From NCBI RefSeq assembly GCF_000513135.1, contig NZ_BAUV01000036.1, positions 1 to 45,659 on the forward strand: 45,659 nucleotides of DNA, written 5' to 3'. The translations under genes and the position numbers were made by a program. The stretch is from Halalkalibacter akibai JCM 9157 (GTDB lineage Bacteria > Bacillota > Bacilli > Bacillales > Bacillaceae_D). The notes beneath the pieces were generated by a model that was given only the letters and a program-made list of their open reading frames with translations, searched no databases and was not told where the DNA came from. Below, in pieces: positions 23,594-35,650 of this stretch (positions are counted from its first letter, which is position 1; every line of letters starts with the position of its first letter).

Positions 23594-26449
23594 ATGTCAA
23601 GCAAGGGGCACAAAGCGGAAGAACCATGGCAAGGGTTTCATGGTCCGAATCTTGGCGTAGCAATTGAGCTTTACGAAGAGTATTCAAAAAACCCTGAAGC
23701 TGTAGAAGCAGATCTTAGAGAGTTATTCGACATTTGGGGTCCACCGCCTGTGGACGAACAACAGTCAAATAGAAGTCAGAATGTAGCTGTTGCTGATTCT
23801 GGTGTTTCTGCTGCCTCACCTGATACAGTAAGGAAGTTCGTAAATGCTGTTAAATTAGCAGATATGATTCGTAGAAAAGGTCATTTAGTTTCAGATATTA
23901 ATCCTATATCTAAAAATGAAACACATACTCATTTATTAGAACTAAGTCAATATGATCTAACAGAAGAGTTCTTAAAACAAGTACCAGTAGACATGCTATG
24001 TCCTTACGCTCCAGCTCATGTTAAAAATGGACTAGATGCCATCAATCACTTAAAAGCTGTTTACACAAAAACAACAGCCTTTGAATTTAACCATGTACAT
24101 GACATGGAAGAGCGTGAGTGGTTAATGAAAATGGTTGAGTCTGGGATGTATTTACCAAACTTGACAAAACAACAAAGGTTAAATCTTTTAAAACGACTAA
24201 CTCAAGTAGAAGGCTTTGAGAAATTTGTTCATCGTACATTCGTTGGTCAAAAGCGTTTCTCGATTGAAGGATTGGATATGTTAGTTCCGATGCTTGATGA
24301 AGCTGTTCGTGAAGTCGTTCATGAAGGAACTCAAAATGTTTTAATTGGAATGGCCCATCGTGGTCGCTTAAATGTTTTAGCACATACGTTAAGCAAACCT
24401 TATAAAATGATATTCTCAGAATTTTTACATGCGCCAAGTAAGGACCAAGATCCATCTGGTGGTTCCAAAGGAATTAATGGTTGGACTGGGGATGTGAAAT
24501 ATCACTTAGGTGCAGATCGTCAAATTCGTGAAGAAAACACAGCTGAAGCAACTGTGTCTCTAGCAAATAATCCAAGTCACTTGGAATTTGTTAGTCCAAT
24601 AGTTGAAGGTTATGCAAGAGCAGCTCAAGAAGTAAGAACTTCAAAAGGCTTTCCTGAGCAAACTGTTTCAAAAGCATATTCTATCTTAATTCATGGAGAT
24701 GCTGCTTTCCCAGGACAGGGAATTGTGACTGAAACGTTGAACCTTAGCCGATTGAAAGGTTATCAGACTGGTGGGTCTCTTCATATCATCGCTAACAACA
24801 ATATTGGCTTTACGACTGAGACATATGATTCACGTTCAACTACATATGCCAGTGATCCAGCTAAAGGATTCGAAATTCCAATTATTCATGTGAATGCCGA
24901 TGATCCAGAAGCATGTTTGGCTACTATTCACTTAGCTGTTCAATATCGCAAGCGTTTTAAGAAAGATTTCTTAATTGATTTAATTGGGTACCGTCGTTTA
25001 GGTCATAACGAGATGGATGAGCCTGCAGTGACTCAGCCACACACGTATCATTTAATTCGTAAGCACCCAACTGCTCGCGAGATTTACGTAAATCAACTAA
25101 CTGAGAAGTCAGTTATTGATTCCAAGTACGGTGATGAATTAGATAAAGAGGTTCAAGACTACCTTCAAACCCAATATGACGACGTAGTGGGTAACAAGTC
25201 TAATCAAATAAAAGAAATGACACCACCTGATGTAGTAGTAAACGGACTACCACGTGTGAAGACAAGTGTTCCGATTGAGTTATTGAAAGAAATCAATGAG
25301 GACTTATTAAAGTGGCCTGAAAGCTTTTCAGCAAACACAAAGCTAGAGAAAATTTTGAAACGTCGTCTTCTATCTTTTGAAGAAAACGGAAAAATTGATT
25401 GGGCTTTGGCTGAAACACTTGCTTTTGCGACCATTCTTCATGATGGAACGCCAATTAGATTAAGTGGTCAAGATTCTGAGCGTGGAACATTTGCTCATCG
25501 TCATTTAGTCTTACATGATCGTGATACAAATGAAATGCATACACCGCTACAAACGTTTGATAAAGCCAATGCATCATTTGCTGTGTATAACAGTCCTCTT
25601 TCTGAGCAAGCTGTTGTTGGTTTTGAATACGGATATAATGTGCATGCACCAGAAACACTTGTTTTATGGGAAGCTCAGTTCGGAGATTTCGCTAATGGGG
25701 CTCAAGTAATGTTCGACCAATGGATTTCGGCTGGTCGTGCAAAATGGGGTCAGAAATCAGGATTAGTAATCTTATTGCCACATGGTTACGAGGGTCAAGG
25801 ACCTGAGCACTCAAGTGGTCGTGTTGAACGTTTCTTAGTTCTTGCTGCAGAAAATAACTGGACAATTGCAAACTGTACGTCTGCTGCACAATATTTCCAT
25901 ATTTTAAGAAGGCAAGCTAAAATTCTTGAAAAGGATGCAGTTCGCCCATTAATTATCATGACTCCTAAGAGTTTATTACGTAACCAAGTAGTTGCCTCAA
26001 CACACGAAGAATTCTCTGAAAGTGAATTTTTACCGGTGTTTGAACAGACTGGACTTGGTTCGAATACTGAGCAAGTGGAGCGTATTGTTTTATGTAGTGG
26101 TAAAGTGGCAATTGATTTATCTGATCGCGTTAAAAAGAATGAAGATGAAAACTGGGATTGGTTGCATATTGCGAGAGTAGAAGAGTTATATCCGTTCCCG
26201 AAAAAGCAAATTCGTGAATTGTTTGCTCGCTATAGCAATCTCAAGGAAATCGTCTGGGTTCAAGAAGAACCGAAAAACATGGGTGCTTGGCCTTACATCG
26301 AGTCACGTATTCGTGAGATCACTCCTGAAGGGACAGCTGTGAGCTATATCGGACGTACACATCGTTCAAGCCCAGCAGAAGGAGACCCAGTCGCACATAA
26401 AAAAGAACAAGAACGAATTGTAACTGAATCGTTAACACGTAAACAATAA
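23594..26449 (+). CDS. odhA: 2-oxoglutarate dehydrogenase E1 component OdhA, 951 aa
   Basis: The thiamine-dependent E1 subunit that decarboxylates 2-oxoglutarate in the citric acid cycle. The N-terminal [20 protein letters not shown], the catalytic [10 protein letters not shown] region, the ThDP/metal-binding [15 protein letters not shown] and [10 protein letters not shown] segment, and the C-terminal transketolase domain ([36 protein letters not shown]) are all present. Length 951 matches the family. AGGAGG lies 10 bases upstream. odhB follows after 15 bases, so the two form one operon. Confidence 0.97.
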   Translation: MSSKGHKAEEPWQGFHGPNLGVAIELYEEYSKNPEAVEADLRELFDIWGPPPVDEQQSNRSQNVAVADSGVSAASPDTVRKFVNAVKLADMIRRKGHLVSDINPISKNETHTHLLELSQYDLTEEFLKQVPVDMLCPYAPAHVKNGLDAINHLKAVYTKTTAFEFNHVHDMEEREWLMKMVESGMYLPNLTKQQRLNLLKRLTQVEGFEKFVHRTFVGQKRFSIEGLDMLVPMLDEAVREVVHEGTQNVLIGMAHRGRLNVLAHTLSKPYKMIFSEFLHAPSKDQDPSGGSKGINGWTGDVKYHLGADRQIREENTAEATVSLANNPSHLEFVSPIVEGYARAAQEVRTSKGFPEQTVSKAYSILIHGDAAFPGQGIVTETLNLSRLKGYQTGGSLHIIANNNIGFTTETYDSRSTTYASDPAKGFEIPIIHVNADDPEACLATIHLAVQYRKRFKKDFLIDLIGYRRLGHNEMDEPAVTQPHTYHLIRKHPTAREIYVNQLTEKSVIDSKYGDELDKEVQDYLQTQYDDVVGNKSNQIKEMTPPDVVVNGLPRVKTSVPIELLKEINEDLLKWPESFSANTKLEKILKRRLLSFEENGKIDWALAETLAFATILHDGTPIRLSGQDSERGTFAHRHLVLHDRDTNEMHTPLQTFDKANASFAVYNSPLSEQAVVGFEYGYNVHAPETLVLWEAQFGDFANGAQVMFDQWISAGRAKWGQKSGLVILLPHGYEGQGPEHSSGRVERFLVLAAENNWTIANCTSAAQYFHILRRQAKILEKDAVRPLIIMTPKSLLRNQVVASTHEEFSESEFLPVFEQTGLGSNTEQVERIVLCSGKVAIDLSDRVKKNEDENWDWLHIARVEELYPFPKKQIRELFARYSNLKEIVWVQEEPKNMGAWPYIESRIREITPEGTAVSYIGRTHRSSPAEGDPVAHKKEQERIVTESLTRKQ

Positions 26450-26464
26450 GAGGAGGCCTTTTCC

Positions 26465-27721
26465 GTGATTGAAATTAAAGTACCAGAACTAGCAGAGTCG
26501 ATTACAGAAGGAACGATTGCTCAATGGTTAAAAGAAGTTGGAGAGCATGTTAACCAAGGAGAGTTCATCGCTGAGTTAGAAACAGATAAAGTCAATGTTG
26601 AAATCGTAGCAGAGCACTCAGGAGTTATCAAAGAATTTAAAAGAGAACCTGGTGATACGGTCGAGGTTGGAGAAGTTATTGCTGTTATAGATGAAAGTGG
26701 TAGTGCAAGTGAAAATACTGCCGAAGTGGAATCTACTCCTGCACCTTCAACTGAAAAAGAAGTTAAAGAAACAATTCCTGCAGCAAAGGAAGAAAAGGTA
26801 GTTAGCTCTACTGATCGTCCGCTTGCTTCACCTGCAGCGAGAAAATTAGCTCGTGAAAAAGGAATTGACTTACAACAGGTTAGCACAACCGATCCTCTTG
26901 GACGTGTTCGTAAGCAAGACGTTGAGTCTCATGGTACGAAATCAACTCAAGCACCTTCGGCTCCGGCTGCACCAGCTAAAAAAGCACCAGCTGCACCTGT
27001 TACGTCTGAAGATCCTACAAAGCCAGCAGAACGTGTGAAGATGTCACGTCGTCGCCAAACGATTGCTAAGCGCCTTGTAGAATCACAACAAACAGCGGCA
27101 ATGCTTACAACTTTTAACGAAGTTGATATGACAGCGGTAATGGAAGTGCGTAATCGTCGAAAAGATGCTTTTGTTGATAAAAATGGTGTGAAACTTGGTT
27201 TTATGTCTTTCTTTACAAAAGCAGTTGTAGCGGCTCTTAAGCAGTATCCTTTGCTAAATGCCGAGATTCAAGGTGATGAACTTCTTATCAAGAAATATTA
27301 TGACATTGGCTGTGCTGTTTCAACTGATGAGGGATTAGTTGTTCCTGTTTTAAGAGATGCTGATCGTCTAAGCTTTGCTGGTATTGAACGTGGAATTGGT
27401 GAACTAGGTAAAAAAGCACGTGATAACAAGTTATCAATTGCTGACTTACAAGGTGGAACATTCACTATCACAAACGGTGGTGTATTCGGTTCACTTATGT
27501 CAACACCAATCTTAAATGCTCCTCAAGTTGGTATTCTAGGTATGCATAAGATTCAGTGGAGACCAGTAGCGATTGATCAAGAACGCTTTGAAAATCGCCC
27601 AATGATGTATATCGCACTTTCTTATGATCACCGAATTGTTGATGGAAAAGAGGCTGTTGGATTCTTAGTGACAGTTAAGAATTTGTTAGAAGATCCAGAG
27701 AATCTTTTATTAGAAGGTTAA
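26465..27721 (+). CDS. odhB: Dihydrolipoyl succinyltransferase E2 component OdhB, 418 aa
   Basis: The E2 core of the 2-oxoglutarate dehydrogenase complex. The N-terminal lipoyl domain has the lipoyl Lys in [11 protein letters not shown] (about residue 42), then a Pro/Ala-rich linker ([14 protein letters not shown]) around a peripheral subunit-binding domain ([15 protein letters not shown]...GRVRKQD), and the catalytic domain ending in [13 protein letters not shown] with the active His and Asp. It starts with GTG at 26465, with AGAGGAGG upstream. The E3 gene (lpdA) is not in the window. Confidence 0.97.
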   Translation: MIEIKVPELAESITEGTIAQWLKEVGEHVNQGEFIAELETDKVNVEIVAEHSGVIKEFKREPGDTVEVGEVIAVIDESGSASENTAEVESTPAPSTEKEVKETIPAAKEEKVVSSTDRPLASPAARKLAREKGIDLQQVSTTDPLGRVRKQDVESHGTKSTQAPSAPAAPAKKAPAAPVTSEDPTKPAERVKMSRRRQTIAKRLVESQQTAAMLTTFNEVDMTAVMEVRNRRKDAFVDKNGVKLGFMSFFTKAVVAALKQYPLLNAEIQGDELLIKKYYDIGCAVSTDEGLVVPVLRDADRLSFAGIERGIGELGKKARDNKLSIADLQGGTFTITNGGVFGSLMSTPILNAPQVGILGMHKIQWRPVAIDQERFENRPMMYIALSYDHRIVDGKEAVGFLVTVKNLLEDPENLLLEG

Positions 27722-27724
27722 TAA

Positions 27725-27760
27725 GCGAGAAGGCTGACCTGTTAGGTTGGCCTTTTCTGC
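27725..27760 (+). terminator. Terminator of odhAB
   Basis: AAGGCTGACCT (27730-27740) pairs with AGGTTGGCCTT (27744-27754), with a G-T pair, followed by TTCTGCTTTT. Confidence 0.75.
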
Positions 27761-27862
27761 TTTTGTTTTACAATTTAGTTACATACAGGTATTCTGGTTT
27801 GCAAATTTAAAATTTACCATTATAATGGTACTATACACACAGAGAAAGAGAGTTGTCCTTAC

Positions 27863-28063
27863 ATGATTCATCAAACTTGGGCTGAAAAAGAAACAATTCG
27901 TACGATTGAATGTATTCATACAGATGCAAAAAAATATATGGTTAACCGTGCTTTAACAGCTGGTAAATCATATGAACTAAAAAATGAAACAGAGGAATTT
28001 TACTTTGTTATTGATAATACTGGTAAAATTGGTGGCTATTATAAAGAATATTTTAAAGGATAA
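27863..28063 (+). CDS. DUF6501-like small protein, 66 aa
   Basis: A small beta-rich soluble protein of a Bacillaceae family of unknown function, recalled as DUF6501: MIHQTWAEKETIRTIECIHT at the start and FVIDNTGKIGGYYKEYF near the end, with the conserved GKSYELKNETEEF between. A purine-rich AGAAAGAGAG precedes the ATG. Its own promoter and a strong terminator make it monocistronic. No catalytic residues are apparent. Confidence 0.7.
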   Translation: MIHQTWAEKETIRTIECIHTDAKKYMVNRALTAGKSYELKNETEEFYFVIDNTGKIGGYYKEYFKG

Positions 28064-28086
28064 GACAGCAGGTGCTGTCTTTTTTT
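28064..28086 (+). terminator. Rho-independent terminator
   Basis: GACAGCA (28064-28070) pairs with TGCTGTC (28073-28079) and is followed by T7. Confidence 0.8.
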
Positions 28087-28112
28087 ACTAAAGTGTAGGA
28101 AAGGAGGAGAAT

Positions 28113-28724
28113 ATGGAAGAATTATTTGTTTTTATTGATTTTATTAAACAATATGGCTACATTGCCCTGTTTTTTATTGTAGCGATTGGCTTGTTTTTCT
28201 TTCCTGTCCCCAACGAAGTGCTTCTAATGAGTGGTGGGTTGCTTGCGACAACGAAACTACTAGATCCTATTCCTACTTTTCTAGTTCTTTTTAGTAGTAT
28301 ATTCTTGCATGGTACGATTTTGTTTGTAATAGGTCAGGTTATCTCTTTACACTCAAATATTGATAAAAATAAACACAAACACTCAGTCTGGTATTCTCGA
28401 GCAGAGAAAGGGAGAGAGCTGTTAGATGAGTACGGTCTGAAAGCTGCTAGTTTCAGTTATTTCTTTCCTGTTATCCGCCATGCAGTCCCTTTTAGTATAG
28501 GGATGTCGGGAATTAAGTATCGGCTATTTTCCATTGTTAGTTTTAGTTCTGCTTTCGTCTGGTTATCTATTTATTTCTTTATCGGTTTTTATTACGGAAG
28601 ATCCATAACAGATTGGTCGAGCTTTGTTCAACATGTCCTCTACGCACTAGCTGCAGTAGCTATTGTACTAGTATCCGTACAAATAATAAAAAGAAAAAAA
28701 CAGCGCCAGCGCCGTATGCTTTAA
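28113..28724 (+). CDS. DedA-family membrane protein, 203 aa
   Basis: A multi-pass inner-membrane protein of the DedA/SNARE-associated family (flippase-like, linked to undecaprenyl phosphate or phosphatidylethanolamine recycling). Typical features: VPNEVLLMSGGLLA-type re-entrant segment near residue 29, and the second one SYFFPVIRHAVPFSIGMSG (conserved R and P). A basic tail (KRKKQRQRRML) is cytoplasmic. AAGGAGGAG precedes the ATG. It ends in a TTAA shared with the stop of the convergent EamA gene. Confidence 0.85.
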   Translation: MEELFVFIDFIKQYGYIALFFIVAIGLFFFPVPNEVLLMSGGLLATTKLLDPIPTFLVLFSSIFLHGTILFVIGQVISLHSNIDKNKHKHSVWYSRAEKGRELLDEYGLKAASFSYFFPVIRHAVPFSIGMSGIKYRLFSIVSFSSAFVWLSIYFFIGFYYGRSITDWSSFVQHVLYALAAVAIVLVSVQIIKRKKQRQRRML

Positions 28725-29635
28725 GAAACACGGGCTTGAGCTGTTTTTTTCTGTTTTTGTTTACTAGATGAGGTGGTTGCTAAAATAATAGAAGCAATAA
28801 CTAAGCAGACACCAACCCATTGCCAGATAGTAAGAACATCTTGAAAAACTAAGAACCCAACACAAATAGCTACAACAGGTTCAATTGTTGACAAGATGGA
28901 AGCTCGAGAAGACTCAACATGACTTAAACCTTTCGTGTAAAGTAAAAAGGCAACGATTGTCGGTATAATCGCAAGACCGAGGCTGTTAAATAAAACTGGA
29001 GCTTCTAGAAACAAAGAAAGCTTTGTTGTAACCTGGCTCGTTGTTAGCATAAATAGAGCAGCGCAAAAGTAAGTATAGCCAGTTATAGTCAGTGCACCAT
29101 AATAGCGACTGCTTACTTTAGCAAAAATACTATAAAGAGCGTAAAAGAAGCCAGAACCAATTCCAATTAAAAGGGTGGAAACAGTTATTACGCTATTAAC
29201 GGATGGAAGAAAGCCAACTACAAATGCACAGCCGATTAAAGTGGCAATTATAGCAATTCCTTTTTGCAAAGTAAGAAGTTCTTTAAAAAAGATACGCGAT
29301 AAAATCGTCACAAATAATGGTCCTGTATATAAAAGAACGACAGCTAATGAGAGATTTGCTTGTTCCATTACAGTGAAAAAGCACCAGTTGAAAAAAACTA
29401 TGCTAATAATACCAGAGCCAATAAAGAGAGGGACGTGTTTCCAGTTAATTTTGAGAACGTCACGCTTCAATATGGCCATATAAGCCAGTAATAAAACGGC
29501 GGCAAAAATAGAGCGGATAGCAACGACTTCCCAAGGAGTGAAGCCATATTCATATAAATTCTGGACAAATAATCCGATAAGACCCCAACAAGCTGCTCCT
29601 AAAATGGCTAGTAAATAAGCGGTTTTAGCTTGCAT
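28721..29635 (-). CDS. EamA/DMT-superfamily permease, 304 aa
   Basis: Ten predicted membrane helices in two EamA repeats: AILGAACWGLIGLFVQNLYE at the start of the first and LIGIGSGFFYALYSIFAKVSS at the start of the second. The C-terminal Lys/Ser-rich tail is cytoplasmic. The family exports small metabolites such as amino acids; the substrate here is unknown. AGGAGG lies upstream of the ATG at 29635. Its stop overlaps the DedA stop by the palindrome TTAA, so the genes share a 3' boundary. Confidence 0.85.
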   Translation of the reverse strand: MQAKTAYLLAILGAACWGLIGLFVQNLYEYGFTPWEVVAIRSIFAAVLLLAYMAILKRDVLKINWKHVPLFIGSGIISIVFFNWCFFTVMEQANLSLAVVLLYTGPLFVTILSRIFFKELLTLQKGIAIIATLIGCAFVVGFLPSVNSVITVSTLLIGIGSGFFYALYSIFAKVSSRYYGALTITGYTYFCAALFMLTTSQVTTKLSLFLEAPVLFNSLGLAIIPTIVAFLLYTKGLSHVESSRASILSTIEPVVAICVGFLVFQDVLTIWQWVGVCLVIASIILATTSSSKQKQKKTAQARVS

Positions 29636-29707
29636 AACGTATCTTTCCTCCTATGAAATTAACTATTTCAATATAAATAATATTTCGTTAATTTAACCGA
29701 ATAAACA

Positions 29708-29731
29708 AGACGACTCAGTTGGAGTCGTCTT
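29708..29731. terminator. Hairpin between ykpA and the EamA gene
   Basis: AAGACGACTC pairs perfectly with GAGTCGTCTT around a four-base loop. The T run is weak, but a terminator for the minus-strand ykpA is likely. Confidence 0.55.
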
Positions 29732-29742
29732 AAATCCTAAAG

Positions 29743-31371
<1,629 letters not shown>

Positions 31372-31484
31372 TTATACCATTCATTGTAGACATGGGGCTA
31401 GTTTTCTAACAAATTTTTTTAAAGTGATCTCGTTTTCGACAAATACTCGACCAGATTAGACATGCGTGGTACGATTAAAATTAA

Positions 31485-31748
31485 TTAAATAAACCAGAAA
31501 AAATAGACCGCTAAACCACCAACTGTTGCTAGCATGGTGATTGTCAATAGCTTAGTGGACTTCATCGAATAGTTAACAATGATCGCTCCTAATAAAACAG
31601 AAAAATACAGTGAAAAATCTAATGGGAAAAGTCTTATTGCAGAAACAAATCTGACACCAGTAAAGATTGTAATGAATAAAGGTGCTAACATAATTAATGA
31701 AACAATTACTAAGCAAACCGTATTCTTTTGATTTAACGTCAAGTTCAT
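31485..31748 (-). CDS. Small three-pass membrane protein, 87 aa
   Basis: Three predicted hydrophobic helices (about residues 11-30, 45-60 and 66-86) with very short loops. No family recognised. A GAGGTGAAGTC site precedes the ATG. It is divergently placed to recQ, with about 75 bases between the starts. Function unknown. Confidence 0.65.
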   Translation of the reverse strand: MNLTLNQKNTVCLVIVSLIMLAPLFITIFTGVRFVSAIRLFPLDFSLYFSVLLGAIIVNYSMKSTKLLTITMLATVGGLAVYFFWFI

Positions 31749-31824
31749 GACTTCACCTCATTATTGTTTTTACGTTTAAGTTGTCCAACATAAGCTATCT
31801 CATTCAAAAAAGGAGGATTGGGAC

Positions 31825-33942
31825 GTGAGCGTGAACAACGAGAAACTACAATTAGCGCTAGAAAAATTAAAATCCATTTACGGGTATCATTCCTTTAGAA
31901 ACGGTCAACGACAAATTATTAAGCAAATTTTGGATGGAACAGATACGATTGGAATCATGCCTACAGGCGGAGGGAAATCGTTATGCTATCAGATTCCAGC
32001 TCTCATTTTAGATGGACTTACGCTTGTTATATCACCATTAATTTCTTTAATGAAAGATCAAGTTGATGCGTTAACTGAATTAAATGTTCCAGCTACATAC
32101 TTAAATAGTTCATTATCAGCAAAAGAAGAACACGAAAGAGTCCAACAAATTAAACAGGGTTTTTATAAATTAGTTTACGTTGCTCCTGAGAGGTTGGAAC
32201 AATATCAATTCCAACAATTAATCAATCAATTACCACTCTCATTAGTTGCGATTGATGAGGCACACTGTATGTCGCAGTGGGGGCATGATTTTAGACCTAG
32301 CTACTTATCTATATCTTCTTGGTTAGAACACCTTAACCAAAAACCAGTAGTACTAGCTTTGACAGCTACGGCGACAAAACAGGTGTGTAAAGATTTACAA
32401 CAGTTTTTAGGTATTGACGAAGACTATGTTATTACGACAGGTTTTGAACGCGCGAACCTTACCTTTCAAGTAAAAAAAGGGCTAGACAAAAAACGCTATC
32501 TCGACTCTTTTTTGAAATCAAAAAGAAAAGAATCAGGGGTTATTTATGCATCGACTCGTAAAGAAGTTGAACAAATCTATGCCCATCTAAGAAGAGATGG
32601 CATAGAAGTTGCTGCATACCATGGTGGCATGAGCGAGGAGGACAGAACAAGAAGTCAAGAAGCGTTTATCCACGATGAAGTAAAGATAATAGTAGCTACC
32701 AATGCATTTGGGATGGGGATCGACAAGTCTAATGTTCGATTTGTGATTCACTATAATATTCCGCGAACGATAGAAGCGTACTATCAAGAAGCCGGGAGAG
32801 CAGGACGAGATGGGGAAGAAAGTGAATGTATTCTTTTATTTAGTTCTCAAGACGTTAGAACTCAAGCCTTCTTAATAGAACAATCGGATAGAAATGCTGA
32901 CAGACAAGAGATGGAATACAAGAAATTACAACAAATGACTGCATTTTCACACACAGAACGTTGTTTGCAACAATATATTTTGCTTTATTTTGGTGATGCT
33001 ACAAATAAGACATGCGGAAAATGTTCCAACTGCCTTCAAACGGGAGAAAAGGTTAACAAAACAAGAGAAGCTCAAATGGTGTTTTCGACTGTGAAACGAG
33101 TGAGGGAACGTTTTGGAAAAACGATTATTGCACAAGTATTAGTAGGATCTTCAAGTCAAAAAATCAAACAATCACAATTAACTAATGTATCCACTTATGG
33201 TTTACTTAAAGACTGGACTCAAAAAGATGTTGCGGAGTTTATCGATATTTTAACAGCTGAAGAATACTTACTACCAGCTGGGACCACGTATCCAACACTA
33301 CAATTAACTGAAAAAGCTTTAAATGTTCTGCTAGGACAAGCTGAGGTTTTTGTTACTGAAACACAGACTTTGAAAGAGCCTGAGGAACAAGATGATGTGT
33401 TTGAAGCCTTAAGAGAACTAAGAAAGCAGTTATCAACAGAAAGCAAACTACCGCCATATATGATCTTTTCCGATAAAACGTTAAGAGAGATGAGTCGTTA
33501 TATTCCAACTACTGATGAAGAATTTTCAACGATTTCTGGAGTCGGACAAATGAAACAAGAAAAGTACGGGGAAGTTTTTCTAGAGGTTCTAAGAAAGCAT
33601 AAGGATAAACAGCCAGGTGAAATCGTAAAATTGGAAGTTGTCAAAAGAACTTCTTCCAAAAAAGGGCAATACAAGGAAACCGCTCATCGCTTTTTAGAAG
33701 GCGAAACGATTGAGGAGTTAGCGATTTCGCTTGGAATTTCTGAGCAGACGATCATTAAACATTTGCTGAGAGCGCAGCAAGATGGGATTGAACTTAATCT
33801 CTCGAATTATGTGGATGAGAATGACCGTATATTAATCCTAGAAGCAGTTCAGCAAATAGGTGATGAAAGGTTAAAGCCTTTAAAAGATGCTTTACCTGAA
33901 CATATATCTTATCGAGATATTCACTTTACTATAGGAAAGTAA
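31825..33942 (+). CDS. recQ: ATP-dependent DNA helicase RecQ, 705 aa
   Basis: A 3'-5' DNA helicase for recombination and replication-fork repair. Walker A PTGGGKSLCYQ (about residue 46), DEAH box DEAHCMSQWGHDFRP (about 144), helicase C domain with ATNAFGMGIDK and YYQEAGRAGRDG, RQC zinc site (CLQQYILLYF...CGKCSNC), winged helix, HRDC-like domain near residue 540, and a C-terminal HTH_40-like domain (SLGISEQTIIKHL) that lengthens it beyond E. coli RecQ (609 aa). Start is GTG at 31825 with AAGGAGG eight bases upstream. Confidence 0.95.
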   Translation: MSVNNEKLQLALEKLKSIYGYHSFRNGQRQIIKQILDGTDTIGIMPTGGGKSLCYQIPALILDGLTLVISPLISLMKDQVDALTELNVPATYLNSSLSAKEEHERVQQIKQGFYKLVYVAPERLEQYQFQQLINQLPLSLVAIDEAHCMSQWGHDFRPSYLSISSWLEHLNQKPVVLALTATATKQVCKDLQQFLGIDEDYVITTGFERANLTFQVKKGLDKKRYLDSFLKSKRKESGVIYASTRKEVEQIYAHLRRDGIEVAAYHGGMSEEDRTRSQEAFIHDEVKIIVATNAFGMGIDKSNVRFVIHYNIPRTIEAYYQEAGRAGRDGEESECILLFSSQDVRTQAFLIEQSDRNADRQEMEYKKLQQMTAFSHTERCLQQYILLYFGDATNKTCGKCSNCLQTGEKVNKTREAQMVFSTVKRVRERFGKTIIAQVLVGSSSQKIKQSQLTNVSTYGLLKDWTQKDVAEFIDILTAEEYLLPAGTTYPTLQLTEKALNVLLGQAEVFVTETQTLKEPEEQDDVFEALRELRKQLSTESKLPPYMIFSDKTLREMSRYIPTTDEEFSTISGVGQMKQEKYGEVFLEVLRKHKDKQPGEIVKLEVVKRTSSKKGQYKETAHRFLEGETIEELAISLGISEQTIIKHLLRAQQDGIELNLSNYVDENDRILILEAVQQIGDERLKPLKDALPEHISYRDIHFTIGK

Positions 33943-34054
33943 TTCAAAGGATTTATTTACTATGTTATGATAAAATTGGACATGTATATTAAGAGAAGTT
34001 AATGTTTTTTATAGATAAATAAGATGGTGGGAACCAAAAGGGGAATGTAGAAAA

Positions 34055-34903
34055 ATGGCTATAAAAATTGTAACTGACTCAACAAGTGATTTATCACCAG
34101 AAATAATTGACCAATATGGAATTGAAATTATCCCGTTATCAATTTCAGTTAAAGGGAAAACATACTTAGATGGAGTAGATATAACAAAAAAAGAATTTGT
34201 GAACTTGTTAACATCTTCTGAAGAACTCCCAAAGAGTTCTCAACCATCTGTTGGTTATTTTGAACAAACGTATCGGAGACTCTTAGCAGAACCGGGAGTA
34301 ACACATGTAATCTCTATCCATCTTACAGAGGGAATGAGTGGTACTGTGAACTCAGCGCAAACAGGGGCAGATTTGGTAGGGGATCAGGTTACCGTAATTA
34401 ACTCGAAATTTATCTCTCACGCCATGAGTTTTCAAGTAATTGAAGCAGCGGAAATGGCAGAAAAAGGTCATTCCGTTGAAGAGATTGTGACTCGTTTGCA
34501 AGAAATTCAAGCTAATACTTCTCTTTACTTAATGGTTGATACATTAGAATACCTTGCTAAGGGAGGTCGGATTGGGCGAGGGAAAGCTCTACTAGGATCT
34601 TTATTAAAAATTAAGCCGATTGCTTCCCTCGCTGATGGTGTTTATACACCTGTAAATAAGGTCCGGACTCATTTACAAATGATTGAATATTTTAAGAAAC
34701 AATTCCTTGAAGAAACAGATGGATTAAAAGTAAAGGCAATTGGTATTGCGCAAGTTGAAGCTGAAGTTTTAGCCAATAAACTTAAAGATGCGATTCAACA
34801 AGTGAAAAATATTCCTGTCACAATCACAGAAACATCGCCTGTCATTAGCACACATACAGGACCGGGAGCAGTTGCTTTAATGTACTACACAGATAAGGAT
34901 TAA
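34055..34903 (+). CDS. DegV-family fatty-acid-binding protein (FakB-like), 282 aa
   Basis: The DegV fold binds a fatty acid and presents it to the kinase FakA. Conserved features: IVTDSTSDLSPE at the N-terminus, GVDITKKEFVNLL, SQPSVGYFEQTYRR, the SIHLTEGMSGTVNSAQTGAD loop with the phosphate-binding Ser, and C-terminal HTGPGAVALMYY. Length 282 is normal. A GGGGAATG-type site precedes the ATG. It is monocistronic and lies between recQ and ytxJ. Confidence 0.92.
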   Translation: MAIKIVTDSTSDLSPEIIDQYGIEIIPLSISVKGKTYLDGVDITKKEFVNLLTSSEELPKSSQPSVGYFEQTYRRLLAEPGVTHVISIHLTEGMSGTVNSAQTGADLVGDQVTVINSKFISHAMSFQVIEAAEMAEKGHSVEEIVTRLQEIQANTSLYLMVDTLEYLAKGGRIGRGKALLGSLLKIKPIASLADGVYTPVNKVRTHLQMIEYFKKQFLEETDGLKVKAIGIAQVEAEVLANKLKDAIQQVKNIPVTITETSPVISTHTGPGAVALMYYTDKD

Positions 34904-34987
34904 ATTCTTTAATCGTTTTATTAGCTTTTCTAAAGGTAATAAAAGAGCCTTAGAAAGTATTAACTACAAGAAGGAGTGTGTGTTGCA

Positions 34988-35314
34988 ATGATACTTTTAG
35001 AAACTCTAGAAGATTGGGGAAATTTGTACGAAGCAACCCAAAATAAAACAGTTATCTTACTTAAGCACAGTACAACTTGTCCAGTTAGTGCAGCTGCATA
35101 TGATGAATTTCAAGATTTTCAAGAGGAACATTCAAATTTAGAGTTTGCACTTGTTAAGGTAATTGAACATAGACCCGTTTCTAATGCGATTGCTGAACAA
35201 TTAGGCGTTAAACATGAATCACCGCAGTGTTTTATTATCAAAGATAAGCAAGTTATATGGGTTGATTCACATTGGAAAATAACAGCTAAGAACCTAAAAA
35301 ATGCTGTAAGCTAA
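34988..35314 (+). CDS. ytxJ: Bacillithiol system redox protein YtxJ (BrxC-like), 108 aa
   Basis: A thioredoxin-fold monothiol bacilliredoxin candidate. The redox Cys is in STTCPVSAAAYDEFQDF (TCPVS) near residue 31, and a conserved cis-Pro lies in HESPQCFIIKDKQ near residue 77. ATG at 34988 follows AAGGAG; the longer frame starting GTG-like at 34976 overlaps that site. It reduces protein-bacillithiol disulfides in the family; bshB2 and yojF for bacillithiol synthesis lie about 9 kb downstream. Confidence 0.85.
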   Translation: MILLETLEDWGNLYEATQNKTVILLKHSTTCPVSAAAYDEFQDFQEEHSNLEFALVKVIEHRPVSNAIAEQLGVKHESPQCFIIKDKQVIWVDSHWKITAKNLKNAVS

Positions 35315-35331
35315 TTTTAAGAGAGTAGTTT

Positions 35332-35359
35332 AAACCAAATCGATGAGGTTTGGTTTTTT
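35332..35359 (+). terminator. Terminator of ytxJ
   Basis: AAACCAAA (35332-35339) pairs with TTTGGTTT (35349-35356) and is followed by TTTTC. Confidence 0.75.
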
Positions 35360-35543
35360 CTTGTGATAATTGAACGGATAAACAACAGCGATCGGTATAA
35401 CGAAAATTTCTGTTATTTTAGGTACTAGAAGGTTGTAACATTTTAACAATTTTAGTTGATTGTGAGTGTATTGTTAGCGAAAATGGGTGCTTTGTATTAA
35501 CGGTAACTCTCAGATCCGTATAAATAAATCTTTTAATCTAGTG

Positions 35544-35574
35544 TTCAAAATGATAAACTAAGACTAGGTATAAT
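35544..35574 (+). promoter_or_regulatory. Probable promoter of mqo
   Basis: A perfect TATAAT at 35569-35574 with a weak TTCAAA (35544-35549) at 19 bases. Transcription would start near 35581, exactly at the base of the structured leader. Confidence 0.5.
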
Positions 35575-35580
35575 TGATCC

Positions 35581-35650
35581 AGAAAAGATGTGTGCCGTGG
35601 TCGCGTCCTGGCTTATTTCGCGCCTGGCAGGGAGCGCTTACATCCTTTCT
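35581..35650 (+). ncRNA. Structured 5' leader RNA of mqo (unrecognised)
   Basis: An 11-base outer stem pairs 35581-35591 with 35640-35650 (one mismatch). Inside is a G+C-rich arm: GCG (35603-35605) with CGC (35635-35637), and CCTGGC (35607-35612) with GCCTGG (35622-35627), one T-T mismatch. The sequence is far richer in G+C than its surroundings and lies 30 bases from the start codon. It does not match any riboswitch class I know. Confidence 0.5.

Noticed and set aside
24087-24455. Long open frames on the opposite strand inside odhA, and similar shadows in odhB, kynU, ykpA and mqo
   Set aside because: They lie antisense to or in other frames of clearly coding genes, and have no ribosome-binding sites.
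35499-35519. Glycine-riboswitch-like AACTCTCAG upstream of mqo
   Set aside because: The partner GGAGAGA and the GCAAGC elements are missing.
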